DNA of 64,000 bases from Palsa-504 sp963795795 (GTDB lineage Bacteria; Actinomycetota; Actinomycetes; Streptosporangiales; Streptosporangiaceae), in contig CAWCJS010000034.1 in NCBI GenBank assembly GCA_963795795.1, positions 62,001 through 126,000 of the forward strand, written 5' to 3'. The translations under genes were made by a program, and so were the position numbers. Shown piece after piece: positions 57,388 through 64,000 of the stretch (the first letter of the stretch is position 1; each line of letters starts with the position of its first letter). The notes under the pieces were generated by a model that worked only from the letters and a program-made list of their open reading frames with translations, was not told the DNA's origin and did not search any database.

Positions 57388-57798
57388 ATGACTGAACATG
57401 ATGATGCGCTCTCGCTGGACATGGTCACCGCCGCGCTGCGCGCCGACAGCACGGACGTGGCCATCTACGCCCGCGTCCTGACCCAATCGCTGGGCGAGGC
57501 GCTGCCGAGCGAGTTCGTCACGGTGGACCGGGAGCGGTCCGTGTCCGACCGGATGAAGGGGCGTCCCGGGGAGATCTCCAGGATCGCGGTGAAGTTCGGC
57601 GACCAGCAGATGACGCTGTCGGTCAAGAACGGCCGGGCGGTCGCGGAGATCTGCCGTGCGGTGCGCGGCGTGGTGCTGTCCAGGGACACGGTGCCCATCC
57701 ACGAGTGGGCCGCCGCGCTGGCCAGCGCGCTGGTCACCTACGCGGAGCAGAACGCGCAGGCCGCCCAGGCGCTGCGCAAGCTCGTCGCGGGCAGCTAG
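57388..57798 (+). CDS. Conserved-looking small cytoplasmic protein
   Basis: Not recognised. The 136-residue protein (MTEHDDALSLDMVTAAL...) is soluble, helical at both ends, with a central beta-like part (GEISRIAVKFGDQQMTLSVKNGRAVAEI). No catalytic or metal motif is obvious. ATG 57388 has a GGGG ribosome site and a good promoter 30 nt upstream. It is followed by a DUF1684 gene 30 nt later on the same strand, and is divergent from the Ser/Thr kinase, suggesting a shared regulatory region. Confidence 0.75.
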   Translation: MTEHDDALSLDMVTAALRADSTDVAIYARVLTQSLGEALPSEFVTVDRERSVSDRMKGRPGEISRIAVKFGDQQMTLSVKNGRAVAEICRAVRGVVLSRDTVPIHEWAAALASALVTYAEQNAQAAQALRKLVAGS

Positions 57799-57828
57799 CT
57801 GCTCGCGGGGACCGAGACCGGGGGCGGG

Positions 57829-58428
57829 ATGAGTACTGAGCTTGAGCTGGTCAGCTGGCGGCGGATGGTCAGTGAGCTGTACGCCGCGGTGCGTGCCGAG
57901 GACGATCCGCAGCTCGCGCACAAGCTGTGGCGGGGCGGCCGCGACGAGCTGTTCCGGACCCATCCGCAGAGCCCGCTGCCGCCCGGCGACCCGCTGCGGG
58001 CCACGGGGCTGCCGTACTGGCCCTACGACCCCACGCTGCGCTGGGAGCTGCCGCTGCTCCCCGCGGAGCGGGAGGAGTCCCGGGCCGTCCCGAGCAGCGA
58101 CGGCACGATCCCCCTGGTTCTCGCCGGCAGCGTGCGGCTGCCCGCGCCGCTGGACGTGGTGATCGACGTGTGGTGGCTGCACCAGTACGGCGGCGGGCTG
58201 TTCCTGCCGCTGCGCGACGGGACCGCGGGCACGTCCAGCTACGGCGGCGGCAGGTACGCGCTCGACACGGCCAAGGGCGCCGACCTGGGCGGCGACGCCG
58301 ACTCGGTCGTCGTGGACCTGAACTTCCTCTACCACCCGTCGTGCCGGTACAACCACGCGTGGCAGTGCCCGCTGGCCCCGGCGGGGAACACCATCAGCGC
58401 CCCGGTCACGGCCGGCGAGCAGATGTGA
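57829..58428 (+). CDS. DUF1684 family protein
   Basis: Function unknown. The 199-residue protein fits DUF1684: an N-terminal helix (LELVSWRRMVSELYAAV), RDELFRTHPQSPLPP, YDPTLRWELPL, a beta-rich core with DGTAGTSSYGGGRYALD, and the signature DLNFLYHPSCRYNHAWQCPLAP with two cysteines, ending near VTAGEQM. ATG 57829 has GGGGGCGGG just upstream. It appears cotranscribed with the small protein before it. Confidence 0.85.
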   Translation: MSTELELVSWRRMVSELYAAVRAEDDPQLAHKLWRGGRDELFRTHPQSPLPPGDPLRATGLPYWPYDPTLRWELPLLPAEREESRAVPSSDGTIPLVLAGSVRLPAPLDVVIDVWWLHQYGGGLFLPLRDGTAGTSSYGGGRYALDTAKGADLGGDADSVVVDLNFLYHPSCRYNHAWQCPLAPAGNTISAPVTAGEQM

Positions 58429-58455
58429 TCCGGCCGTGCTTACGCCGGGCCGGGC

Positions 58456-58779
58456 TCAGCGGGACGTATCCGCCTGATCCGGGTCCGCCACCTCGTAGTG
58501 GCGGACGGTCAGGTCGCGCTCGATCAGGAACTGATCGTCGTCCGGGTAGAAGACGGCCTGTTCGATGTCGTGGCCGGCGAAGCCCTCAATCGCGGCCCGG
58601 GACTCCCAGAAGCTCAGGGTGACGAACTCGGCGCGCTCGCCTTCCACGCTCCGGAGCAGCCAGGCTCCGCGGTTACCGGGCGTGCGCTGATAGCCCTCGA
58701 TACCGGTCCGCTGGACGTACGCCGCGTAGGCGTCCGCGTCCTGCGCCCGGACCACTCCGCGCCAGATTCTCGCGATCAT
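58456..58779 (-). CDS. Antibiotic biosynthesis monooxygenase (ABM)-fold small protein
   Basis: A 107-residue ferredoxin-like ABM-family protein: MIARIWRGVVRAQDADAYAAYVQ, RGAWLLRSVEGERAEFVTLSFWES and AIEGFAGHDIEQAVFYPDDDQFL. The conserved Trp-containing strand (LSFWES) is typical. Members are cofactor-free monooxygenases or heme-degrading proteins, but many have no known reaction. It follows the DUF427 gene by 18 bp on the minus strand and converges with the DUF1684 gene. Confidence 0.8.
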   Translation of the reverse strand: MIARIWRGVVRAQDADAYAAYVQRTGIEGYQRTPGNRGAWLLRSVEGERAEFVTLSFWESRAAIEGFAGHDIEQAVFYPDDDQFLIERDLTVRHYEVADPDQADTSR

Positions 58780-58797
58780 CCCCCGATACTCGCACGG

Positions 58798-59184
58798 TTA
58801 CGAGCGGGAGGCCGCCCTCGCCTCCGGCTGGTGCTGCTCGCTGACGGTCAGCTCGACGCGATCGTTGTAGAAGCACATCAGGCCGGCGATCTGCTCGGCG
58901 GCCGGGATCGGCGTCTCGTAGCTCCAGACCAGGTTCTGGTAGGTTTCGCCGCCGACCTGGGCCGACCAGTACGACGCCTGGCCCTTGTACGGGCAGGTGG
59001 TCTGCTGCGCCGTGGGCTGCAGCAGGTCGGTGCGCACGTCCTCGCGGGGAATGTAGTAGCGGGCCGGGAGGCCGGTCTCGTCGAGGCGCAGCGCGCGGTC
59101 CGAGGAGGCCAGCTGCTGGCCGCCGACGCTGACCTCGATGTGGCGCTCGGCCGGAGTGATCGTGATGGTGTGCCCTGATGCCAT
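58798..59184 (-). CDS. DUF427 family protein
   Basis: Function unknown. The 128-residue protein fits DUF427: ITITPAERHIEVSVGGQQLASSDRALRLDE, then the signature YYIPREDVRTDLLQPTAQQTTCPYKGQASYWS, and a final LTVSEQHQPE. ATG 59184 is chosen because the domain begins there; a longer frame from 59439 is low-complexity. The preceding 338 bp contains a large inverted repeat. It is cotranscribed with the ABM-fold gene. Confidence 0.85.
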   Translation of the reverse strand: MASGHTITITPAERHIEVSVGGQQLASSDRALRLDETGLPARYYIPREDVRTDLLQPTAQQTTCPYKGQASYWSAQVGGETYQNLVWSYETPIPAAEQIAGLMCFYNDRVELTVSEQHQPEARAASRS

Positions 59185-59357
59185 GCTTGCCACAACCACC
59201 CGGTCGCCCGGGTGATTCCAGCGGCCGACCGGCGGCGGCTCCGCAGAATCGCCTCGCGCAATTGCGTGGAACGTCTCCGCGGAGACGCGGTGCCCCGCGG
59301 ACGGCTGGCGGAGGTCGGCGAAGGCCAGGTCGGCGCCCCAAAAGATCTTGGAAGATC

Positions 59358-59413
59358 CGGGTTTCCGGGAGGATTTGGTGCACTCCAGTCCCCCGGATCC
59401 TCCCGGAAGCCCG
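59358..59413. repeat. Inverted repeat in the 59185-59522 gap
   Basis: CGGGTTTCCGGGAGGAT (59358-59374) is complementary to ATCCTCCCGGAAGCCCG (59397-59413) at 16 of 17 positions with a 22-nt loop, and a third TCCTCCCGG follows at 59417. It lies between echA (stop 59523) and the DUF427 start (59184). There is no T-run; it may be a rho-independent-like hairpin, an operator or a small repeat. I see no gene in 59185-59522. Confidence 0.6.
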
Positions 59414-59522
59414 AATCCTCCCGGATAATCGAGACTCAAGCTACTGGTGAGCGAATACGGAGCTGGTGAGGTCGCCGTGACGTGCGGGACAACACCGCGG
59501 TGCCGCCAGCGGCCGGAGACGC

Positions 59523-60302
59523 CTAGCGGCCGGTGAACGTGGCCTTTCCCGGGCCCTTCTCGAGGAAGCTGCGCATGCCGACGCGCTGGTCCTCGGTAGC
59601 GAACAGGGCGGCGAACTGGACCCGCTCGAGCTCCAGGCCGGTGGCCAGGTCCGTGCCCAGGCCGAAGTCGATGGCCTGCTTGGCCGCGCGCAGCGCGAGG
59701 GCGGGGCCGGCCGCGTACCGCCGCGCCATCGAAAGCGCCGCCTCGTACACCGCATCGTCCGGCGCGACCAGGTCCACCAGGCCGATGGCGTGCGCCTCGG
59801 CCGCCCGGACCGTCCGGCCGGTGAAGATGAGGTCCTTGGCGCGCGCCGGGCCGATCAGGCGGGGCAGCCGCTGCGTGCCGCCCGCCCCTGGGATGACGCC
59901 GAGCAGGATCTCCGGCTGGCCGAGCCTGGCGCTCTCGCCCGCGACACGGAAGTCCGCGGCCAGGGCCAGCTCCAGCCCGCCGCCCAGGGCGTACCCGGTG
60001 ATCGCGGCGATCACCGGCTGGCCCAGGCCGGCGATCAGCCCCATCGCGGCCTGCAGCCGCGCCGAGCGCAGCGCCATCTCGGCGTAGCCCGCATCGGCCA
60101 TGGCCCCGATGTCGGCCCCGGCGGCGAACGCTTTCTCCCCGCCGTACAGGATCACCGCGCGGATCTCGTCCGAATCCGCGGCCGCGCGAGCGGCGTCCGC
60201 GAGCTCGCTGGTCAGCTGGTCGTTCATCGCGTTGACCGGCGGCCGATCCAGCCGGATCGTGCCGATGCCGTCCGCCACCTCGAGCCGCACGAACTCACCC
60301 AT
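59523..60302 (-). CDS. Enoyl-CoA hydratase/isomerase family protein
   Basis: A crotonase-fold enzyme of 259 residues, probably hydrating a 2-enoyl-CoA in fatty acid or amino acid breakdown. Motifs: RLDRPPVNAMND, GGEKAFAAGADIGAM (oxyanion hole), ITGYALGGGLELALAADFRVA, and PEILLGVIPGAGGTQRLPRL with the catalytic glutamate in the GVIPGAGG segment. ATG 60302 is chosen because GGAGGGG lies 6 nt upstream; GTG 60320 and ATG 60308 are alternatives. It lies 39 bp after glgP on the same strand. Confidence 0.93.
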   Translation of the reverse strand: MGEFVRLEVADGIGTIRLDRPPVNAMNDQLTSELADAARAAADSDEIRAVILYGGEKAFAAGADIGAMADAGYAEMALRSARLQAAMGLIAGLGQPVIAAITGYALGGGLELALAADFRVAGESARLGQPEILLGVIPGAGGTQRLPRLIGPARAKDLIFTGRTVRAAEAHAIGLVDLVAPDDAVYEAALSMARRYAAGPALALRAAKQAIDFGLGTDLATGLELERVQFAALFATEDQRVGMRSFLEKGPGKATFTGR

Positions 60303-60341
60303 GGCCATCCCCTCCGTCACTCAGCAAAGGCTCAGACAGGC

Positions 60342-62927
60342 TTAGCGCAGGTCGCCGTTGACCAGCCCGGCCGGCGCCTGCGGGAAGGTGACCAGGCCCA
60401 TCTCGGCCCGGCTGTCGAGCAGCCGGTGCCGCGGCAGAACCCGCACCGTGTAGCCGAACGGCCCGGGCCGGTCGAGCGGGACCTCACCGGAGTATCGCTC
60501 GAGGCCGGTGGCCTCGGAGGCGCCCTCGGCCGACAGCGGGGCGTAGGCGGGCGCGGCGATGTCGCCGTCCTCGTCGGGTCGCCCGTACACCACCTCAACG
60601 GAGACGTCATCCGGGCTAAGCGAACCCAGCGCCACCGACACCCGCACCGCGAGGACCGAACCGAGGAACTGCCCCGCGGCCTCGGATTCCACGTGCTCGA
60701 TCCGGACCTGGGGCCACGCCGCCTGCACGCGCTGCTTCCAGGCCGCGAGCTCCCGCGCGGGCTCGAACCCCTCGCCCGCTAGCGCCCGTGAGGAGGCCGC
60801 GGCCGGCACGTAGAGCTCCGTGGTGTACTCCCGGACCATCCGCTCGGCCTGGACCTTGGGCCCGAGCGAGCGGAGCGTGTGCCTGATCCGCTCCACCCAC
60901 CCCAGCGGAACCCCGTCCGCATCCCGGTCGTAGAACAGCGGCGCCACCGACTTGGCCAGCAGTTCGTACAGGGCCTGGGCCTCGAGCTCGTCCCGCCGCC
61001 CGGCGTCAGTCACGCCGTCGGCCGACGGGATCTCCCACCCGTTCCCGCCGTCGTACCACTCGTCCCACCAGCCGTCACGGACGGACAGGTTGAGCGCGCC
61101 GTTCAGCGCCGCCTTCATGCCCGACGTGCCGCAGGCCTCCAGCGGGCGCAGCGGGTTGTTCAGCCAGACGTCGCACCCCTGGACGAGCGTGTGCGCCATC
61201 GCCATGTCGTAGTCGGGCAGGAACACGATCCGGCGCCGGACGTCCGGGGTATCGGTGAACTGGACCATCTGCTGGATCAGCGCCTTGCCCCCGTCGTCGG
61301 CGGGGTGCGCCTTGCCCGCGACGATGATCTGCACCGGCTGCGCGGGGTCGTTCAGCAGCGCCGCGAGCTCGGCGGGGTTGTTCAGCATGAGCGTGAGCCG
61401 CTTGTACGACGGCACCCGGCGCGCGAACCCGATGGTCAGCACGTGGTCGTCCAGCACGTCGTCGATCCAGGTCAGCTCGGCCCCGGACGCGCCGCGCTGG
61501 CGCCAGGAGGCGAGCAGCCGCCGCCGGGTCTGCGCCACCAGCCTGGCCCGCAGCACGTGCCTGGCCTCCCAGAGCTCCGTGGCCGGGGCGGCCGCGGCCC
61601 GCTCCCAGTCCCAGCCGCTGGCGTCGCCCGGCGAGGTCCCGGTCAGGAACAAGACCTCCGGGGCCACCCAGGTCGGGGTGTGCACGCCGTTGGTGACCGA
61701 GCCGATCGGCACCTCGCTGGTGTCGAACCCCGGCCAGAGCCCCGCGAACATCTTCCTGCTCACCTCGCCGTGCAGGAGCGAGACGCCGTTGACCCGCTGG
61801 GCCAGGCGCATGCCCATGACGGCCATGTTGAACATGTCGGGGTCGCCGCCCGGGTAGGTCTCCGCGCCGAGCGCGAGCACCGCCTCGATCGGCAGCAGCG
61901 GGTCGTCGTCGAAGTGCGCCCGGACCAGGTCGCGCTCGAACCTGTCGATGCCCGCGGCGACCGGGGTGTGCGTGGTGAACACCGTCCCGGCCCGGCTGAC
62001 CTCCAGGGCCTCGGCGAAGCTCAGGCCCTGCCCGGAGTACTCGCGGATCCGCTCCAGGCCAAGGAACCCGGCGTGCCCCTCGTTGGTGTGGAACACCTCG
62101 GGCGCCGGGTGCCCGCGCAGCGCGCAGAACGCCCGGACCGCGCGGACCCCGCCCACGCCGAGGAGCAGTTCCTGGCGCAGCCGGTGCTCGCTGCCGCCGC
62201 CGTAGAGCCGGTCGGTGACCTCGTGCATGCCCGGCTCGTTCTCCTCCACGTACGAATCGAGCAGCAGCAGCGGGATTCGCCCGACCCGCGCGACCCAGAC
62301 CTGGGCGTCCAGCTGGCGGCCTGCGGGCAGGCCGACCGCGACGCGGACCGCGCACCCCTCCTCGTCGCGCAGCAACTCGAGCGGCAGCCCGTTCGGGTCG
62401 TCGCCCGGGTAGCGCTCGGCCTGCCAGCCGTCGGCGGACAGCGACTGGGTGAAGTACCCGTGCCGGTACAGCAGCCCGACTCCGATCAGCGGGACGCCGA
62501 GGTCGCTGGCCGACTTCAGGTGATCGCCGGCCAGGATGCCCAGGCCGCCCGAGTACTGCGGCAGCGCGGCGGTGATCCCGTACTCCGGGGAGAAGTACGC
62601 CACCGCCGCGGGGCCGATCTCGGTCAGTCCGGCGCCGGAGTACCAGCGCGGATCCGACATGTACCGGTTCAGGTCCTGCTCCGCCTCGTGCAGCGCGCCG
62701 AGGAACCCCGCATCGACCGCGAGGGCCGAGATCCGGGCGGGCGGCAGCGCGCTGAGCATCGCGGTCGGGTCGCCGCCCGACGCCGCCCAGGCGGCCGGGT
62801 CGATCGACGCGAACAGGTCGGCGGTCGGCGCGTGCCAGGACCAGCGCAGGTTCAGCATCAGGCCCTGCAGCGGGGCCAGCGGCTCGGGAAGGGTAATCCG
62901 GACGGTAAACCGGCGAATCGCTCTCAC
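60342..62927 (-). CDS. glgP: Alpha-glucan (glycogen) phosphorylase
   Basis: PLP-dependent phosphorolysis of alpha-1,4-glucan to glucose-1-phosphate. The 861-residue protein starts with a DUF3417 N-terminal domain (LMLNLRWSWHAPTADLF) and continues through FSPEYGI, GLGVPLIGVGLLYRHGYF, NEGHAGFLGLER and the PLP lysine region EACGTSGMKAALNGALNLSVRDGWWDEW. This DUF3417-type GlgP is the actinobacterial form. GTG 62927 has TAGGGT 6 nt upstream and no Shine-Dalgarno, so it is probably leaderless. It is divergent from glgE, so both glucan enzymes share a regulatory region of 214 bp. Confidence 0.95.
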   Translation of the reverse strand: MRAIRRFTVRITLPEPLAPLQGLMLNLRWSWHAPTADLFASIDPAAWAASGGDPTAMLSALPPARISALAVDAGFLGALHEAEQDLNRYMSDPRWYSGAGLTEIGPAAVAYFSPEYGITAALPQYSGGLGILAGDHLKSASDLGVPLIGVGLLYRHGYFTQSLSADGWQAERYPGDDPNGLPLELLRDEEGCAVRVAVGLPAGRQLDAQVWVARVGRIPLLLLDSYVEENEPGMHEVTDRLYGGGSEHRLRQELLLGVGGVRAVRAFCALRGHPAPEVFHTNEGHAGFLGLERIREYSGQGLSFAEALEVSRAGTVFTTHTPVAAGIDRFERDLVRAHFDDDPLLPIEAVLALGAETYPGGDPDMFNMAVMGMRLAQRVNGVSLLHGEVSRKMFAGLWPGFDTSEVPIGSVTNGVHTPTWVAPEVLFLTGTSPGDASGWDWERAAAAPATELWEARHVLRARLVAQTRRRLLASWRQRGASGAELTWIDDVLDDHVLTIGFARRVPSYKRLTLMLNNPAELAALLNDPAQPVQIIVAGKAHPADDGGKALIQQMVQFTDTPDVRRRIVFLPDYDMAMAHTLVQGCDVWLNNPLRPLEACGTSGMKAALNGALNLSVRDGWWDEWYDGGNGWEIPSADGVTDAGRRDELEAQALYELLAKSVAPLFYDRDADGVPLGWVERIRHTLRSLGPKVQAERMVREYTTELYVPAAASSRALAGEGFEPARELAAWKQRVQAAWPQVRIEHVESEAAGQFLGSVLAVRVSVALGSLSPDDVSVEVVYGRPDEDGDIAAPAYAPLSAEGASEATGLERYSGEVPLDRPGPFGYTVRVLPRHRLLDSRAEMGLVTFPQAPAGLVNGDLR

Positions 62928-62933
62928 GGGCCG

Positions 62934-62939
62934 ACCCTA
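62934..62939 (-). promoter_or_regulatory. -10 element of glgP (leaderless)
   Basis: TAGGGT on the minus strand, 6 nt before the glgP GTG, with no Shine-Dalgarno. The divergent region 62928-63141 also has an A/T-rich inverted repeat AAAAT/ATTTT (63013-63024). Confidence 0.5.
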
Positions 62940-63128
62940 ACGGGTCCGCGCCGCTGGAACGAACGATCCCGGCTAACCGGACCGTTAATCTGGGCAGTAC
63001 CAGCGAGAAAAGAAAATCAATTTTGCCCGAACGACCCTTGGTGACTCCCCCGCGTCACCCACTCGTGACCGAAACCGGCCCGCTGCGCTTTACCTGCCCC
63101 GCGCTGGCATCATCCGCACCGTCCTCGG

Positions 63129-63134
63129 TAGCGT
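63129..63134 (+). promoter_or_regulatory. -10-like element of glgE (leaderless)
   Basis: TAGCGT followed by 7 nt and GTG (63142). There is no Shine-Dalgarno before the start, matching the leaderless pattern of glgP on the other strand. Confidence 0.4.
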
Positions 63135-63141
63135 AATTGGC

Positions 63142-64000
63142 GTGATGGGACGAATCCCGATCCTTGACATCGAGCCGGTAATCGAGGAGGGCCGCCGCCC
63201 GGCGAAGGCGGTGGCCGGGGAGACCTTTCAGGTCAGCGCCACCGTGTTCCGCGAGGGGCACGGCGTCATCGGCACCGGGGTGGTGCTCCGCGACCCCGGG
63301 CGCACCCTGGGCCCCGTCACGCCGATGCGGGAGCTCGCGCCGGGCACCGACCGGTACGGCGCGGACGTGACCGTGACCAGCGAGGGGCTGTGGCGCTTCC
63401 ACGTCGAGGCGTGGGCCGACCCGATCGCCAGCTGGCACCACGACGCCGCGATCAAGATCCCGGCCGGCCAGGACGTGGAACTGGTGCTCACCGAGGGCGC
63501 GCTGCTGTTCGAGCGGGCCGTGCGGCGGATACCGCAGCCGCTGGGCGCGAGCCGCAACGCGGCGGCCCGGGCCGCGATGCGGGCGCTGATCGCGATGATG
63601 CGCGACCCCGGGCTGTCCCCCGCGGAACGGCTCGCGGCGGCCGAGCACCCGGCCGTCACCGCCGTCCTGGCCGCCTGGCCGCTCCGCGACCTGCTCACCA
63701 GGTCACCCTCGCTGACCGTGCAGGTAGACCGGGAGCGCGCGCTGTACGGGTCGTGGTACGAGTTCTTCCCGCGGTCCGAGGGGGTCAAGTTCGACCCGGC
63801 GGGCCGGCGGCCGCCGGTCTCCGGCACGCTGCGCACCGCGGCCAAGCGGCTCGACGCGATCGCGGCGATGGGCTTCGATGTGGTCTACCTGCCGCCAGTG
63901 CACCCGATCGGCTTCACGTTCCGTAAGGGCCGCAACAACACGCTGAACCCGCAGCCGGGTGACCCGGGCTCGCCGTGGGCGATCGGGTCCCCGGAGGGCG
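63142..64000 (+). CDS. glgE: Maltosyltransferase GlgE, N-terminal part (cut by window end)
   Basis: Transfers maltose from maltose-1-phosphate onto alpha-1,4-glucan, linking trehalose to glycogen/capsular glucan. The visible 286 residues include the DUF3416 N-terminal domain (IPILDIEPVIEEGRRPAKAVAGE, FQVSATVFREGHGVIGTGV, RFHVEAWADPIASWHHDA) and the start of the GH13 barrel (GSWYEFFPRSEGV, IAAMGFDVVYLPPVHPIG, RKGRNNTL). The GTG at 63142 and ATG at 63145 are both possible; the former fits a leaderless start. The gene runs past position 64000; full length is about 660 residues. Confidence 0.95.
   Translation, partial: MMGRIPILDIEPVIEEGRRPAKAVAGETFQVSATVFREGHGVIGTGVVLRDPGRTLGPVTPMRELAPGTDRYGADVTVTSEGLWRFHVEAWADPIASWHHDAAIKIPAGQDVELVLTEGALLFERAVRRIPQPLGASRNAAARAAMRALIAMMRDPGLSPAERLAAAEHPAVTAVLAAWPLRDLLTRSPSLTVQVDRERALYGSWYEFFPRSEGVKFDPAGRRPPVSGTLRTAAKRLDAIAAMGFDVVYLPPVHPIGFTFRKGRNNTLNPQPGDPGSPWAIGSPEG

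Noticed and set aside
59185..59439. N-terminal extension of the DUF427 protein to 59439
   Set aside because: The extension crosses the inverted repeat and is low-complexity; the DUF427 domain begins at the ATG 59184.

Overview
The window is very GC-rich with an extreme third-position GC bias and GTG/TTG starts. Its gene set (GlgE, GroEL1 with a His-rich tail, GuaB3, LpdA, DUF3017, DUF5313, FHA and Ser/Thr kinase genes, a large LuxR/LAL regulator) points to a high-GC actinomycete of the Streptomyces/Streptosporangiales kind. It is mostly core chromosome. I saw no tRNA, rRNA, CRISPR array, transposase or integrase. Two genes look frameshifted in GC-rich stretches (about 15.4 kb and 56.2 kb); natural decay and assembly indels cannot be told apart here.

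Layout. 1-5.9 kb (minus): branched-chain amino acid genes ilvB-ilvN-ilvC, then a small ORF, leuB and the start of ilvE. ilvB has a leader peptide rich in Ile/Leu/Val plus an attenuator. ilvB and leuB share a 17-bp palindromic operator. 5.8-8.5 kb: membrane PAS-GGDEF-EAL protein. 8.8-12.8 kb: a 1292-residue FHA-P450-reductase fusion followed by a tiny membrane protein, the most unusual locus here. 13-18.2 kb: acyl-CoA carboxylase alpha chain, membrane/secreted small proteins, LpdA-type flavoprotein, gamma-glutamylcyclotransferase-like protein. 18.2-25.3 kb: operon of a fumarylacetoacetase-family enzyme with a branched-chain-type ABC importer (LivM and LivG fused), divergent from a FadR-like regulator carrying a collagen-like repeat. 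25.3-30.2 kb: PH-domain protein, M20 amidohydrolase, GCS2 ligase, methylmalonyl-CoA mutase-like subunit. 30.2-40.4 kb: D,D-carboxypeptidase, LAL regulator, trpS, guaB3, guaB, groEL1, groES with a perfect CIRCE. 40.4-42.5 kb: kynU-kynA. 42.6-51.7 kb: secreted Ig-like protein, guaA, CNNM/CorC protein, galE, second M20 hydrolase, and a YtrA-type GntR/ABC operon. 51.8-54.6 kb: mdh, icd, DUF3017. 54.8-59.2 kb: FHA-HTH regulator, Ser/Thr kinase with a split membrane part, small uncharacterised proteins. 59.5-64 kb: enoyl-CoA hydratase, then glgP divergent from the start of glgE.

How the genes fit together. The ilv/leu block makes valine, isoleucine and leucine and looks controlled both by attenuation and by a shared repressor/activator. 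The Liv operon imports an acidic or amino-acid-like compound and feeds it to an FAH-family hydrolase. mdh/icd serve the TCA cycle; glgP/glgE handle alpha-glucan. Several genes (FHA-P450, GGCT, mutase, kynU, glgP, glgE) have a -10-like hexamer 6-7 nt before the start codon and no Shine-Dalgarno, consistent with leaderless transcripts.

Two further structural oddities: a GC-run repeat of about 70-90 bp sits in frame inside both the acyl-CoA carboxylase gene and guaA, and a fragment of an ABC ATPase gene lies beside the YtrA operon promoter.
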